From Paenibacillus contaminans (lineage in GTDB: Bacteria > Bacillota > Bacilli > Paenibacillales > NBRC-103111), in contig NZ_QMFB01000001.1 of the NCBI RefSeq assembly GCF_003285015.1, positions 744,001 through 808,000 of the forward strand: 64,000 nucleotides of DNA, written 5' to 3'. The notes under the pieces are model-generated. The model was not told the origin of the DNA. It did not search any database and saw only the letters and a list, made by a program, of their open reading frames with translations. Position 1 is the first letter of the stretch; every line of letters starts with the position of its first letter. The position numbers were made by a program, and so were the translations under genes. Positions 34,429 through 43,137 of this stretch are shown here, one piece after another.

Positions 34429-34510
34429 AAGGTGAAAAACCGCCCTGAGAAATCTGTAACCGGCGATAAGCCGGCTCGCAGCAACTACGGTTAAAGCGAT
34501 TGTTGCTGAG
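34429..34510 (+). ncRNA. Structured leader upstream of the dehydrogenase gene
   Basis: Successive hairpins can form: GGT/ACC around 34,437-34,441, CCGGC GATAA GCCGG (34460-34474), and CAGCAAC (34479-34485) with GTTGCTG (34502-34508). They end about 60 bases before the start codon. I could not match any riboswitch class. The structure may be a cis-regulatory RNA or a remnant of a mobile RNA element. Confidence 0.35.
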
Positions 34511-34567
34511 GGAGGTCGGAAGCGAAATACGAAGAAGGTGAATAGCGGAGGAGTGGAGGAGAGCTGG

Positions 34568-35536
34568 ATGAAAGCGATCGTATATGAGCGGTACGGGCCG
34601 CCGAATGTACTACAGATGCGGGAGGTTGACAAGCCGGAACCAAAAGACGACGAGATATTGATTAAGGTTTATGCTGCAACCGCTGCGGCGGGGGATTGGC
34701 GTTTACGTAAAGCAGATCCTTTCCTGGCGCGGCTGTTCAACGGTTTGTGGAGACCGAAACGCGTTAAGATTCTCGGATTCGAATTGTCCGGGGTTGTCGA
34801 ATCGACGGGCAGCGGCATTAGCCGGTTTAGACCCGGGGATGCCGTTTATGCCGCGTGCGGGAACAGCTTCGGCGCGTATGCCGAATACAAATGCCTGCCC
34901 GAATCCGGCTGCATCGCGCTCAAGCCTTCGAACATGACGTTTGAGGAGGCGGCCGCGGTTCCGGTCGGTGCCTGTACTGCCCTTCAATTTCTTCGAAAAG
35001 GCAACATACGTCGCGGCATGCGCGTTCTCATCTATGGCGCTTCAGGCAGCGTTGGGACAAATGCGGTGCAGCTAGCAAAACATTTTGAAGCGGAAGTGAC
35101 CGCCGTTTGCAGCACAACGAATGTGGAGTTAGTGAGCTCATTAGGAGCCGATCGCGTCATCGATTATAGGAAAGAGCAGCTCACGGAAGGCGGTCCGGCA
35201 TACGATATCATTTTCGATACGGTCGGGAAGAGTCCTTTTAATGTTTGCGTCAAGCGCCTGGCGCGGAACGGCTCTTACTTGCGAGCGGTACATTTTAGCC
35301 CTCCAACGGTCGTTCTCGGGTTATGGGTTAATTTAACAAGCGGGAAGAAAGTAATTGGCGGAACCATGAAGGAAAACGCGGAGGATTTAACCTATCTTAG
35401 GGAATTGATCGAGAGCGGCAAGCTGCAAGCGGTCGTCGATCGCCGGTATCCGCTGGAGAAGACTGCGGAGGCCCATCGCTATGTGGAGCAAGGTCATAAA
35501 AAGGGCAGCGTCGTAATAACCGTTCGGCAGGAGTGA
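34568..35536 (+). CDS. Zinc-independent medium-chain dehydrogenase (quinone oxidoreductase-like)
   Basis: A 322-residue NAD(P)H-dependent oxidoreductase. The GroES-like domain spans 1-125 and the Rossmann fold about 125-300, with the dinucleotide loop YGASGSVG at 156-163. The catalytic and structural zinc cysteines of alcohol dehydrogenases are missing, so it belongs with quinone/enone reductases. ATG 34568 follows GGAGGAGAG, and the upstream in-frame codons from 34,538 overlap that site. It is preceded by a structured leader and is probably controlled together with the DUF2306 gene. Confidence 0.92.
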   Translation: MKAIVYERYGPPNVLQMREVDKPEPKDDEILIKVYAATAAAGDWRLRKADPFLARLFNGLWRPKRVKILGFELSGVVESTGSGISRFRPGDAVYAACGNSFGAYAEYKCLPESGCIALKPSNMTFEEAAAVPVGACTALQFLRKGNIRRGMRVLIYGASGSVGTNAVQLAKHFEAEVTAVCSTTNVELVSSLGADRVIDYRKEQLTEGGPAYDIIFDTVGKSPFNVCVKRLARNGSYLRAVHFSPPTVVLGLWVNLTSGKKVIGGTMKENAEDLTYLRELIESGKLQAVVDRRYPLEKTAEAHRYVEQGHKKGSVVITVRQE

Positions 35537-35549
35537 TCAGTTGCACTTC

Positions 35550-36065
35550 TTACCACCCGCTGCAGTTCGAGCAGAACAAACAGACAACTCGGAAGCAAGC
35601 AGCTATAAGTCCATAGAAGATACCAAGCAAATGATGCTCGGTTGTACCCGTTTTGCTGCTTTGCATAATCAAAAACAATCCGAATAGTGCTAAAGCGACG
35701 CATCCCATTTTTTTGAATGAGAGTTTTTCTTTTAATACGAATGGTGCTAACAGAATAACTAATACTGGCGCAAAATAATAGCTTAAAGCTGCATTCGAGA
35801 GCGTTGCTTCCTTATATGACTGAAAAAGAAAGATCCAATTTCCGCTTAATGCGATGCTCGCGATTAACAAAGCAATGGCATTCTTTTTCATGTTTTGCCA
35901 TGATGGTTTATGTTTGGTGCAGATACACACAAGGACTAAAAACAAGCCGCCGATCAGACTTTTGAATAAAGCTATTTCGCTAGAAGTCAAATCGATATAC
36001 TTCGCAAATACGCCCACCGCACCGAAAATGATCATCGACAAAATGAAATACATTTGATGTTTCAC
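35550..36065 (-). pseudogene. EamA/DMT-family transporter, C-terminal half missing
   Basis: 171 residues cover the first EamA repeat (five hydrophobic segments, GAVGVFAKYIDLTSSEIALFKSLIGG, ALSYYFAPVLVILLAPFVLKEKL). The second repeat starts with GLIAACF, then the frame shifts. One base over, it reads SCLFVLLELQ and then runs into the end of the dehydrogenase gene. Intact members have about 300 residues and ten membrane segments. The remainder has been lost, probably by a deletion that joined it to the neighbour 13 bases away. Confidence 0.75.
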
Positions 36066-36125
36066 GTCTTATTCCCGCTTTCTTCAATATGATGAGGGGC
36101 CATAATAGGCCGGCTGCCGCATTCA

Positions 36126-36189
36126 TACAGTAGAATCCACGGAAAAGGACCAGCATGCACTAAGTACCTAACCAGTGGATTCTACTGTA
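36126..36189. repeat. 15-bp perfect inverted repeat with 34-bp centre
   Basis: TACAGTAGAATCCAC (36126-36140) is the exact reverse complement of GTGGATTCTACTGTA (36175-36189). Outside it, GCCGGC occurs on both sides. It lies between the truncated transporter and the MerR operon, and it could be the ends of a lost or miniature mobile element or a stem-loop control region. Confidence 0.6.
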
Positions 36190-36362
36190 AAGGTACTGCC
36201 GGCGGGGCTACGAAATGAGCCATTGCGATCGCTCCTTCTCTAATAAAAATAAAGAATGTATTTCATATATACCATGATTGACATCCCGAATATCGTTACA
36301 GTAAACTGTATATAATACATTAAACTGTAACTTGACCGGTGTTGTGTAACGGGAGTGAGCGA

Positions 36363-36779
36363 ATGAGCGGTTATACGGCAAAGCAGATCGCAGAGATTAT
36401 TGGGCAAGACGACCCTAGAATGAATTTGAGAACAGTGAGGTACTACACACAAATCGGAATGGTGCCGCCGCTGGAGACGGTCGGAAATAAAAGGGTATAT
36501 ACGGATAAGCACATTCACTTTTTTCGAGCCATTATCACATTAACAAGAACCGGTGAAACGTTAGCATCCATTCAAGAAATTTTAAATCCGCTCACCATCG
36601 AAGAAGTGGAAAAGATCGGTCAACGGATGCACCTTTATGATTCGAGTCGTGTTCTGGAAAACGAAACCCTTGCCATTACCGAGGATGTCGCAATAACAAT
36701 TAGTCCCAGAATTTCTGCGGAATTAAAACAAAAAGTCATCGACTCTGTTTCCCGGGCTTTAAGGGGTGAAACAAATTGA
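36363..36779 (+). CDS. MerR-family regulator (short type)
   Basis: A 138-residue regulator. The N-terminal winged helix is at about 3-72 (YTAKQIAEIIG, LRTVRYYTQIGMVPP, NKRVYTDKHIHFFRAI). A short helical dimerisation part follows, and there is no large ligand domain. The C-terminal SRALRGETN tail reaches the next start. ATG 36363 has GGGAGTGAG upstream. The stop overlaps the next gene by 4 bases, so the three genes 36,363-37,517 form one operon. Target and inducer are unknown. Confidence 0.88.
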   Translation: MSGYTAKQIAEIIGQDDPRMNLRTVRYYTQIGMVPPLETVGNKRVYTDKHIHFFRAIITLTRTGETLASIQEILNPLTIEEVEKIGQRMHLYDSSRVLENETLAITEDVAITISPRISAELKQKVIDSVSRALRGETN

Positions 36780-37321
36780 CGCTTAACGTAAGGTTAGCTA
36801 AATCAATCATGGAACAAGAAGAAGGGATGAATCATTTATGGATTCAACTTTTTATTGCAGATTTTTCAACAACCGAAAAAGCGGAGATTGGCATTCAGCT
36901 CCCCAGCGGACTTTATCGCGCGCCTAATCTTAATGGGTATGAGGAAACGGAGTCGAGGGGGATCATTTTAGATTTGTCACAGGATAAAGATGTGCTGTTT
37001 GAACTTTATACTCAATCTGCAGTGAGTTGTGGTGAAGCACCGATCGTTATTTCTATAAAATACCTAGATAACCGGAAGCGTCGGAAGGAGATAAGTGAGA
37101 ATATCGTTATTCGCTTCGTTAGCGAAGAGGAAATGGATGCGCTGGACATCGATCAAAAGGTGATTGAACGCTTGATGGAGCTTGGTAATGGTGCTGCTGG
37201 TATGCCGAAGCCAGATAACGACTTTGTAAATCTCAGACCCAGAACATACGAAATTATAAACAATGAGTACGCTTATCTTGAAAAGAGATACCGGGTTGAA
37301 TACGAAACGCGAGGCAGGTGA
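36776..37321 (+). CDS. Uncharacterised 181-aa protein in a MerR operon
   Basis: TTG 36776 overlaps the MerR stop codon. The protein has a beta-rich body (WIQLFIADFSTTEKAEIGIQLPSGLY, APIVISIKYLDNRKRRKEISENIVIRFVSEEE) that looks like an immunoglobulin-like beta sandwich, then a helical segment and a polar tail. It has no signal peptide or membrane segment, so it should be cytoplasmic. I recognise no family. Coupled translation with a regulator on one side and a 63-residue protein on the other suggests a shared function. Confidence 0.7.
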   Translation: MTLNVRLAKSIMEQEEGMNHLWIQLFIADFSTTEKAEIGIQLPSGLYRAPNLNGYEETESRGIILDLSQDKDVLFELYTQSAVSCGEAPIVISIKYLDNRKRRKEISENIVIRFVSEEEMDALDIDQKVIERLMELGNGAAGMPKPDNDFVNLRPRTYEIINNEYAYLEKRYRVEYETRGR

Positions 37322-37325
37322 AAAA

Positions 37326-37517
37326 ATGAATATTAGGCAATCGGAATCGGAATTTTCAGTAGAATATCAGGACCCGAATGGCGTACTGTATTATCGAAAC
37401 ATAAAGGCAACAGACTTCGCTGAAGCTAAAGCTTATATCCTGCAAAGATATCCTGATGTCGTCATAAGAGCGGTTACCCTACTTACGGATGATGATAATG
37501 CAAACGATAAAAATTAA
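37326..37517 (+). CDS. Uncharacterised 63-aa protein in a MerR operon
   Basis: ATG 37326 follows GCAGGTGA at the end of the previous gene, with only 4 bases between stop and start. The fold looks like beta-beta-alpha-beta (FSVEYQDPNGVLYYRNI, AEAKAYILQRYPD, VVIRAVTLL) with an acidic tail. No family recognised. A long in-frame extension back to 37,263 lies inside the preceding gene and is unlikely. Confidence 0.65.
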   Translation: MNIRQSESEFSVEYQDPNGVLYYRNIKATDFAEAKAYILQRYPDVVIRAVTLLTDDDNANDKN

Positions 37518-37645
37518 CTGCTTTAGAACATCAATCATGTAAGCAAACATCCAATAAAGAAATCATGAATGTAAACAAAATACGATTACGACTATTGGGG
37601 CAAGTACGTTTATAAAAAATTAGAGAAACTACCGTTCAATAAAAA

Positions 37646-37688
37646 AGCGACAGTGTGGGATTGTATTTTCTCGTCCCTAGCTGTCGCT
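37646..37688. terminator. Terminator, mainly for the minus-strand fusion gene
   Basis: AGCGACAG (37646-37653) pairs with CTGTCGCT (37681-37688), and an inner GGGA/TCCC adds to the stem. Six A precede it on the plus strand, giving a T-run for minus-strand transcripts ending at 37,727. Confidence 0.7.
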
Positions 37689-37726
37689 GTTTCTGTTCAT
37701 TTAGTACTATATTCGAATTTACTTAT

Positions 37727-40231
37727 TCATGACATCCGTTTACGGATGACAATACTTCTGCCATCCGGGTCATGAACGACCCAGCTGATGTCGCCATCTC
37801 CGTTTCCCTCCAACACTCTTGAGATCGTGATACCCGCATTGCGTAACCATTGATAGGCAGAACTAACGTCCGCAAATTCGAATTGCAAACGAGCGGCTGA
37901 ATCGGGAGGTCCAAACTTGTCCGTGAATCGCAGAAAACGATCGAGAGGATCTCCAAAAAGATTGCAATATGCGTTTGAAGATGATGTAACGTTTTTTACC
38001 GAAATATTGTACGGCGCTTCAGGCAAAAGCAACGGGTGCCCAATGGAAGCAGCTCCAGCAAAAGGAAAAGAATCAGCGAGCCGGTTGCTTCCGATCATAT
38101 GCTGGTGGCCGTCTGTGTCCTCCGCAATGAAAAAGTCGGTGAAAGGCCCGCCTTTGTCCAAAAAATTAATAATGGTCCAATTCTGATTTATGGCACATTC
38201 ATAAGTTTGATTTACATCAGGTACGCGGATATAAAAAACGGGATTCCAATCCGCATGATTGAGATCAAGCCGGCGGTCCATTAACACCAAGTATGAATCG
38301 TCCCGCATAGGCAGCAATGCAATGGGATCATTTAGTCTTCCGGGTTCCGGTTCGATTCCGAAAAGCGCTCCATAAAATAACATGCTTTTTTTAAGATCAC
38401 TGCACATGCAAACAACGCCATCCACTGCTGCAGTATTCAACAGACTTGGAGCTGCTTTATACCGATTGCTGCCGAACGAATAAAAAGGGCTCAGGGAAAT
38501 ATGATGAATAGGCGTTGACGCTTGACCGGAGTTTGCGATTCGAAGCTCCGACATTAGCTCGCGAAGGACGTCGAGCGCTTCCGACTCCTCTTTTTTAGCT
38601 TGTTGAAGCAGCTTTACCGCTTGCTCGCGAACTTCAAGCTCTCTTGGAAATCCGCCATGAGGGAATGGGAATAGCTGACCCAGCGCTTCAAAAGACAGGC
38701 GTACCGCATTATATCGAATCATCGCTCGCCGCATGAGTTCTTGTATTTGCGGAGTCTTGTTCAACATAACATCAAGCTCTCGCTCTTTCCAAAACGTCAC
38801 GGCTTGCGCGCGAGTACATCCATATAATGCAATATTTGAAGCGTTGCCTAGCGGATCGACCGTTCCGTTCTCGAACGCGGCAATCCATTCGTCAAAAGCA
38901 GCTAGCCCGTTAGTACAAGGTAAAAACGTATAGTCGCCTCCGTCGGCATGCCGAATGACGCGTTCGAGCAAGCGAATCAGCTTATGATCCGGACGTTGAT
39001 ATCCTTCGCTAAGCTCCCCGTCCAGTACATATGCATACAGCTCTTGGGAAATCGTTTGACCGGTCTTGGGACTTCCGTGATACAAGCTCCGATACGCGAC
39101 TGGTTGGCAAGCCCGTGAATCGACAGCATACAATTGTTGATTCTCATCGTCGTATCCATACACGATAGCGAGATCATAGGATAAAGCGCCGAGGAGCAGC
39201 GCAGGATATCCCCGGTTTATGGAATCCCTAATCATATCCAAGGCATAAAGGAAATTCCGAGTTTTGTGCGTGCTGGCGCCTGCATTTTTGAAATGTTGAT
39301 AATCAACGTAGTTCGAATGATACCCAAGATTGAGCAACGCATTTGAGAGGAACGTGTCCCAATCCCACAACATGGGGCTCTCGGCACCGATTGTGTTTCG
39401 TCGAACATTGAGATGAAAAGCATAACCTGAATATCCCATCATTTCCGCCATGGACACGTTAGCCCCTAAACTGCGAACGAGATGATACAACGCATTCGGG
39501 AAAGCAATGCCTTGATGCAACGGAGGTTCATCTTGAATGGCGGGTTTGTCCAGTATGACCTTCCGGTTTCCTCCTCTTGATTCGTTATGTACCCGGATTC
39601 GCGTGTGGATATCGAGTTCGATTCGAGTATCTTCCGCTTTCTTCCGAATTCGGGACAACGTTTTATGAATCGCGTTGACGTTCGAATCCAAGCTTTCCGC
39701 AATTTCTTGCGGGGTTAATTGTTCGTAAAAATGCTTCTTGAATACTTCTCGCTCACGCGGTCCCAAGCTTTGAATCACGGCAGGTAGCCAATCGGCGAGC
39801 GAGGAGCCGGATACGTTATCCTCAGATTGAGAGCTTGTATGTTTTCGTTTCACATAGTGGTGAAGCACGGTATCCAGATCGCTCCAATTCGTTCCGTCTT
39901 CACTTGAAGTGTGGGCGTACGACGGGATCAACGAGGTAAAGGGGCGTTCATGGGCATGCGGCCCGCCGCGGCGCAGCTTCATCAGTGCCTGATTGCGGAC
40001 GATCGTACGAAGCCAAGGAAGGAATTTGGTTAAATCCGTCACCGTGCCTAGCTTCAAAAATGCGCGAAGGAGCGCTTCCTGAACGATATCCTCCGCCAGA
40101 TGATGATCGGGAGTCATTTGTCAAGCCCACTGGAACGCCCGACCGCGGTGACGGGCCAACAGTTCCTAATAGGCTTCTTTACTGCCTAGTCTTGCGCGTT
40201 CAATAAGCACTTTATCCGATGCCGCTTCCAT
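37727..40231 (-). pseudogene. Sigma-70-like / peptidase-fold / double-VOC fusion gene with two in-frame stop codons
   Basis: The frame from ATG 40231 (GGAG 7 bases upstream) spans 834 codons but meets TAG at codon 22 (40168-40166) and TGA at codon 37 (40123-40121). Changing them to CAG and CGA restores a normal ECF region 2 (EAYQELLARHRGRAFQWAR). Translation could only restart at ATG 40117, giving 796 residues without the first sigma helix. In 796-residue numbering, the sigma region 2 remainder is 8-50, region 4 is 114-168 (REREVFKKHFYEQLTPQEIAE), a BtrH/C39-peptidase-like domain without its usual Cys is about 200-560, and two VOC modules are about 575-690 and 705-796. The rest of the frame is intact, so loss is recent or readthrough occurs. 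Confidence 0.75.
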
Positions 40232-40394
40232 CTGAATCTCCAAGATCGTAGGTCCCCTTTAGAAAGTCTTTATCATCTTAAAGTAACTTTCTATGAGGAG
40301 AGAAATTTTTCCTGCAAAACAAGAAAGCGGATGTCAGGTTCAGCGTGTGGGGCGGCATCCATACCTGTGTAGGAGAAAAAGAGGAGGTATTCGT

Positions 40395-41288
40395 ATGGTC
40401 AAAAAGCTTATGGAAGTTGTGGATGTCCCCGTCGTGGCGTCCGTAATACCGACTATTTTCGTAACAAATCTGGAGGACGCGCTGGAGTGGTATTGTCGTT
40501 GCTTAAAATTTAGAGTGCTCGCCTTCAACCCTCACTTTGCAACTTTAGAGATGTCGCCAGGCCGAATATGTTGGATACGTAAAGATGCTGAGCGAAAGGG
40601 GCAAGGCCAGCTCAACTTCCACGTTAAGGATGCTGTCGCTTTGCATGAGCACTTGGTACGCGAGGGTGTTGATGTAGATCCGCTTGAAGTTGGTGTGGCG
40701 GATACGCATTGGTACATACTTCGGGATCCGGACGGCAATTCCTTCGGAGTATGGAGCGGACTCTTTGGATTGAATGAAACGGACAATGTGAACAGGCCCG
40801 AATTTCCGGCATTAATGTCGTACAAGTTCGTAAAGGTACCTGCAATTCGTTGGGCCGGCGTAGCTGCGACCGTCGATATTGACAGTCCTGATGAGGGCAT
40901 TTTCGACGCAGCATCACATTTGAGCCTGCAAGCCTTAGGGGAAGGGCGCACATTCACCGTCAATCCGATTATTGAGAAGTACGCTGGGGTAAAGCAACAT
41001 CGGCTATGGGTATGCCGCGAAGTAGCGAATGATCTTCCCATGCCGAACAATCTCGTCGAGATCACAATTCCGGAGCAGCATTATGCGGTGTTTTCCTTCA
41101 ACCTATCGCAAACCGATTTTCGTAACCGGTATTCCGGTATTTATCGTTGGCTCGGTAAACAGTTCGGCTTCTTGAAAACAGAGCCGGGCTCGGCGGGGGC
41201 CTATCACTTGGAATTTTTTCTGGAAGATCGTATCGAGGCGTACATTCCTTACTCTGCAGGACCGGACGAAACGCACGATTATGAGTAA
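40395..41288 (+). CDS. VOC-domain / GyrI-like effector-binding fusion protein
   Basis: A 297-residue two-domain protein. Residues about 14-125 are a VOC module (VIPTIFVTNLEDALEWYCRCL, then ADTHWYILRDPDGNSFGVW). About 145-297 form a GyrI-like effector-binding domain (KFVKVPAIRWAGVAATVDIDS, ending HLEFFLEDRIEAYIPY). Both parts bind small molecules, and there is no DNA-binding domain. ATG 40395 has GAGGAGG 8 bases upstream, and the in-frame codons from 40,293 lack a site. It is divergent from the sigma/VOC fusion gene, with which it shares the VOC theme and the promoter region. Confidence 0.85.
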   Translation: MVKKLMEVVDVPVVASVIPTIFVTNLEDALEWYCRCLKFRVLAFNPHFATLEMSPGRICWIRKDAERKGQGQLNFHVKDAVALHEHLVREGVDVDPLEVGVADTHWYILRDPDGNSFGVWSGLFGLNETDNVNRPEFPALMSYKFVKVPAIRWAGVAATVDIDSPDEGIFDAASHLSLQALGEGRTFTVNPIIEKYAGVKQHRLWVCREVANDLPMPNNLVEITIPEQHYAVFSFNLSQTDFRNRYSGIYRWLGKQFGFLKTEPGSAGAYHLEFFLEDRIEAYIPYSAGPDETHDYE

Positions 41289-41340
41289 TTGCTTTTATGG
41301 CCTTCTAGTCTGTAAAACGACATCAGAACACCGATTCGAG

Positions 41341-41364
41341 CCCGCGCTTTTTGCGGGTTTTTAT
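41341..41364 (+). terminator. Rho-independent terminator
   Basis: CCCGC (41341-41345), loop GCTTTTT, GCGGG (41353-41357), TTTTTATAATTT. It closes the VOC/GyrI fusion gene. Confidence 0.75.
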
Positions 41365-41570
41365 AATTTATTGGTCTGTTTTTTAAAGCTGCGAACTTGT
41401 TCTTTTCCTTCACGAGAGTCGTAACGGCCCAATCAATTTAATTAACTATACTAAATAAATGTTGAATAGCGGCGTTTCGACTGCAGCTCGGTACAAATCC
41501 CCTTGCCGCTTCCTCTTAAATAATCCCGTATTTCTCAGGAAATCGTGCGTAATGTCTGAAGAATCTAGGC

Positions 41571-41600
41571 GTATACAGGCTAACCCGCAGTGGCATACTG
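41571..41600 (+). promoter_or_regulatory. Probable forespore (sigma-G type) promoter of the ger operon
   Basis: GTATA (41571-41575), 18 bases, CATACTG (41594-41600) fits the sigma-G pattern gHATR-N18-CATNHTA except for the last base. It lies 35 bases upstream of the first germination gene, as expected since germinant receptors are made in the forespore. The rest of the 41,289-41,634 gap is AT-rich and shows no gene. Confidence 0.5.
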
Positions 41601-41634
41601 GAAAATAATCGCTGTTTGATGAGGAGCTTTGCGT

Positions 41635-43137
41635 ATGCCGACTCGAGATTCGCATGGGCTGAACGATTTTGTCTATGACAGCCATGACCCGCTTATTTTT
41701 ATTAACCATATAAAAGATTTCCTGCATTCCCCGCCTGATCTTGTAATCCGCTCGCTTGTCGTATCGCCGGAAATTGTATGCTATTGCATGTTTCTTGAGA
41801 CCTTAACCGACAAGGATAGGATCGAGCATGAATTGCTGTCTTATTTAACCGAGAAAGCTATTTTCAATGATTCATCTAGTACGGAGGAAATAATCGGGAC
41901 GTTAAAGGGTAAGATTCCTTTCAGCTCCATCGATTCGACCGACGATGTCAAACGCTGTATCGACAGCTTGCTGAAAGGTACCTGCTTGGTTGTGATATCC
42001 GGTGCGCCGGAGGTTTTGCGAATTCAAGCTCCCCAGACAAGTCAACGCAATATATCGGAGCCTTTGACGGAATCTACGGTAAGAGGGCCGCAGGAAGGGT
42101 TTACGGAGGAAATCGCCGACAATCTGTCCCTCCTCCGCAAACGGATCAAAAGCGCCCATCTGCACATCGAGCAAGTTTCTGTCGGTACGGAAACCGAGAC
42201 AAGCATTTCCATGTTATACATGGACAATCTTGCGCCGGATTCGGTGGTTGACGAATTCCGCAGACGGATTGGCACGGTTCGCACCGACAGTATATTGGAC
42301 AGCGCCTATGTGGAGGAATGGATTCAGGACCGGACTTACTCTCCGTTCTCTACGCTCCTCAACACGGAGAGGCCTGATATTGTTGCGTCTCATCTGCTTG
42401 AGGGGAGGGTCGCGGTGCTTGTGGACGGCAGTCCGATTGCGTTAATCGGGCCGATTACGTTTTTTCAATTTTTCATTGCGCCCGAGGATTATTATCAGAG
42501 GGCCGACATTGCTACGCTGCTGCGTTGGGTCCGTTTTCTATCCTTCTTGCTTGCCGTATTCGTGCCGGCTTTATATGTGTCCGTCGTTTCTTATCATCAG
42601 GAGCTACTACCTCATTCCTTACTAATCAGTATTGCTGCACAGCGTGAGGGTATTCCCTTTCCTGCATTTGTGGAGGCTGCCATCATGATGGTGACATTTG
42701 AGGTGCTGCGTGAGGCCGGTCTTCGAATGCCGCGTATCGCAGGTCAGGCAATCTCGATCGTCGGGGCATTGGTGTTGGGACAAGCGGCCGTAACGGCCGG
42801 TCTCGTTTCGACGGCCATGGTGATTGTTGTGGCTCTTACAGCGATATCCAATTTCGTAGTGCCTTCTTACAGCTTCGGGATAACACAGCGGCTGCTGTTG
42901 TTTTTTTACATGATCTTGGCGGGCGTTTTGGGGTTGTTCGGCGTTTTATGCGGCGTGCTGTTCACGCTGGTCCACCTGGCTTCCATGAAATCTTTTAATG
43001 TTCCATACTTGTCGCCGGTGGCTCCGATCGTATTGTCTGACTGGAAGGACATGATTTTCCGCGTACCACGGCCTTGGATGGATACTTATCCGAAAATGAA
43101 CGATACGAAAAAAAGAAAAAGGAGAGGCGGACTATGA
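41635..43137 (+). CDS. Spore germination receptor A subunit (GerA/GerKA family)
   Basis: A 500-residue germinant receptor subunit of the inner spore membrane. The hydrophilic N-terminal half (about 1-290) includes the family segments PPDLVIRSLVV, SVGTETETSISMLYMDNLAPD and LEGRVAVLVDGSPIALIGPITFFQFFIAPEDYYQRAD. About five membrane segments follow (about 295-470) with the conserved PALYVSVVSYHQELLPHSLLISIAAQREGIPFP. Length is normal. ATG 41635 lies 9 bases after GAGGAG. The TGA overlaps the ATG of the next gene. With the B and C subunits it senses germinants. Confidence 0.95.
   Translation: MPTRDSHGLNDFVYDSHDPLIFINHIKDFLHSPPDLVIRSLVVSPEIVCYCMFLETLTDKDRIEHELLSYLTEKAIFNDSSSTEEIIGTLKGKIPFSSIDSTDDVKRCIDSLLKGTCLVVISGAPEVLRIQAPQTSQRNISEPLTESTVRGPQEGFTEEIADNLSLLRKRIKSAHLHIEQVSVGTETETSISMLYMDNLAPDSVVDEFRRRIGTVRTDSILDSAYVEEWIQDRTYSPFSTLLNTERPDIVASHLLEGRVAVLVDGSPIALIGPITFFQFFIAPEDYYQRADIATLLRWVRFLSFLLAVFVPALYVSVVSYHQELLPHSLLISIAAQREGIPFPAFVEAAIMMVTFEVLREAGLRMPRIAGQAISIVGALVLGQAAVTAGLVSTAMVIVVALTAISNFVVPSYSFGITQRLLLFFYMILAGVLGLFGVLCGVLFTLVHLASMKSFNVPYLSPVAPIVLSDWKDMIFRVPRPWMDTYPKMNDTKKRKRRGGL

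Noticed and set aside
34500-34540. Group II intron or rRNA-like fragment upstream of the dehydrogenase
   Set aside because: GGAGGTCGGAAGCG resembles words found in such RNAs, but no catalytic domain V, boundary sequence or longer match is present.
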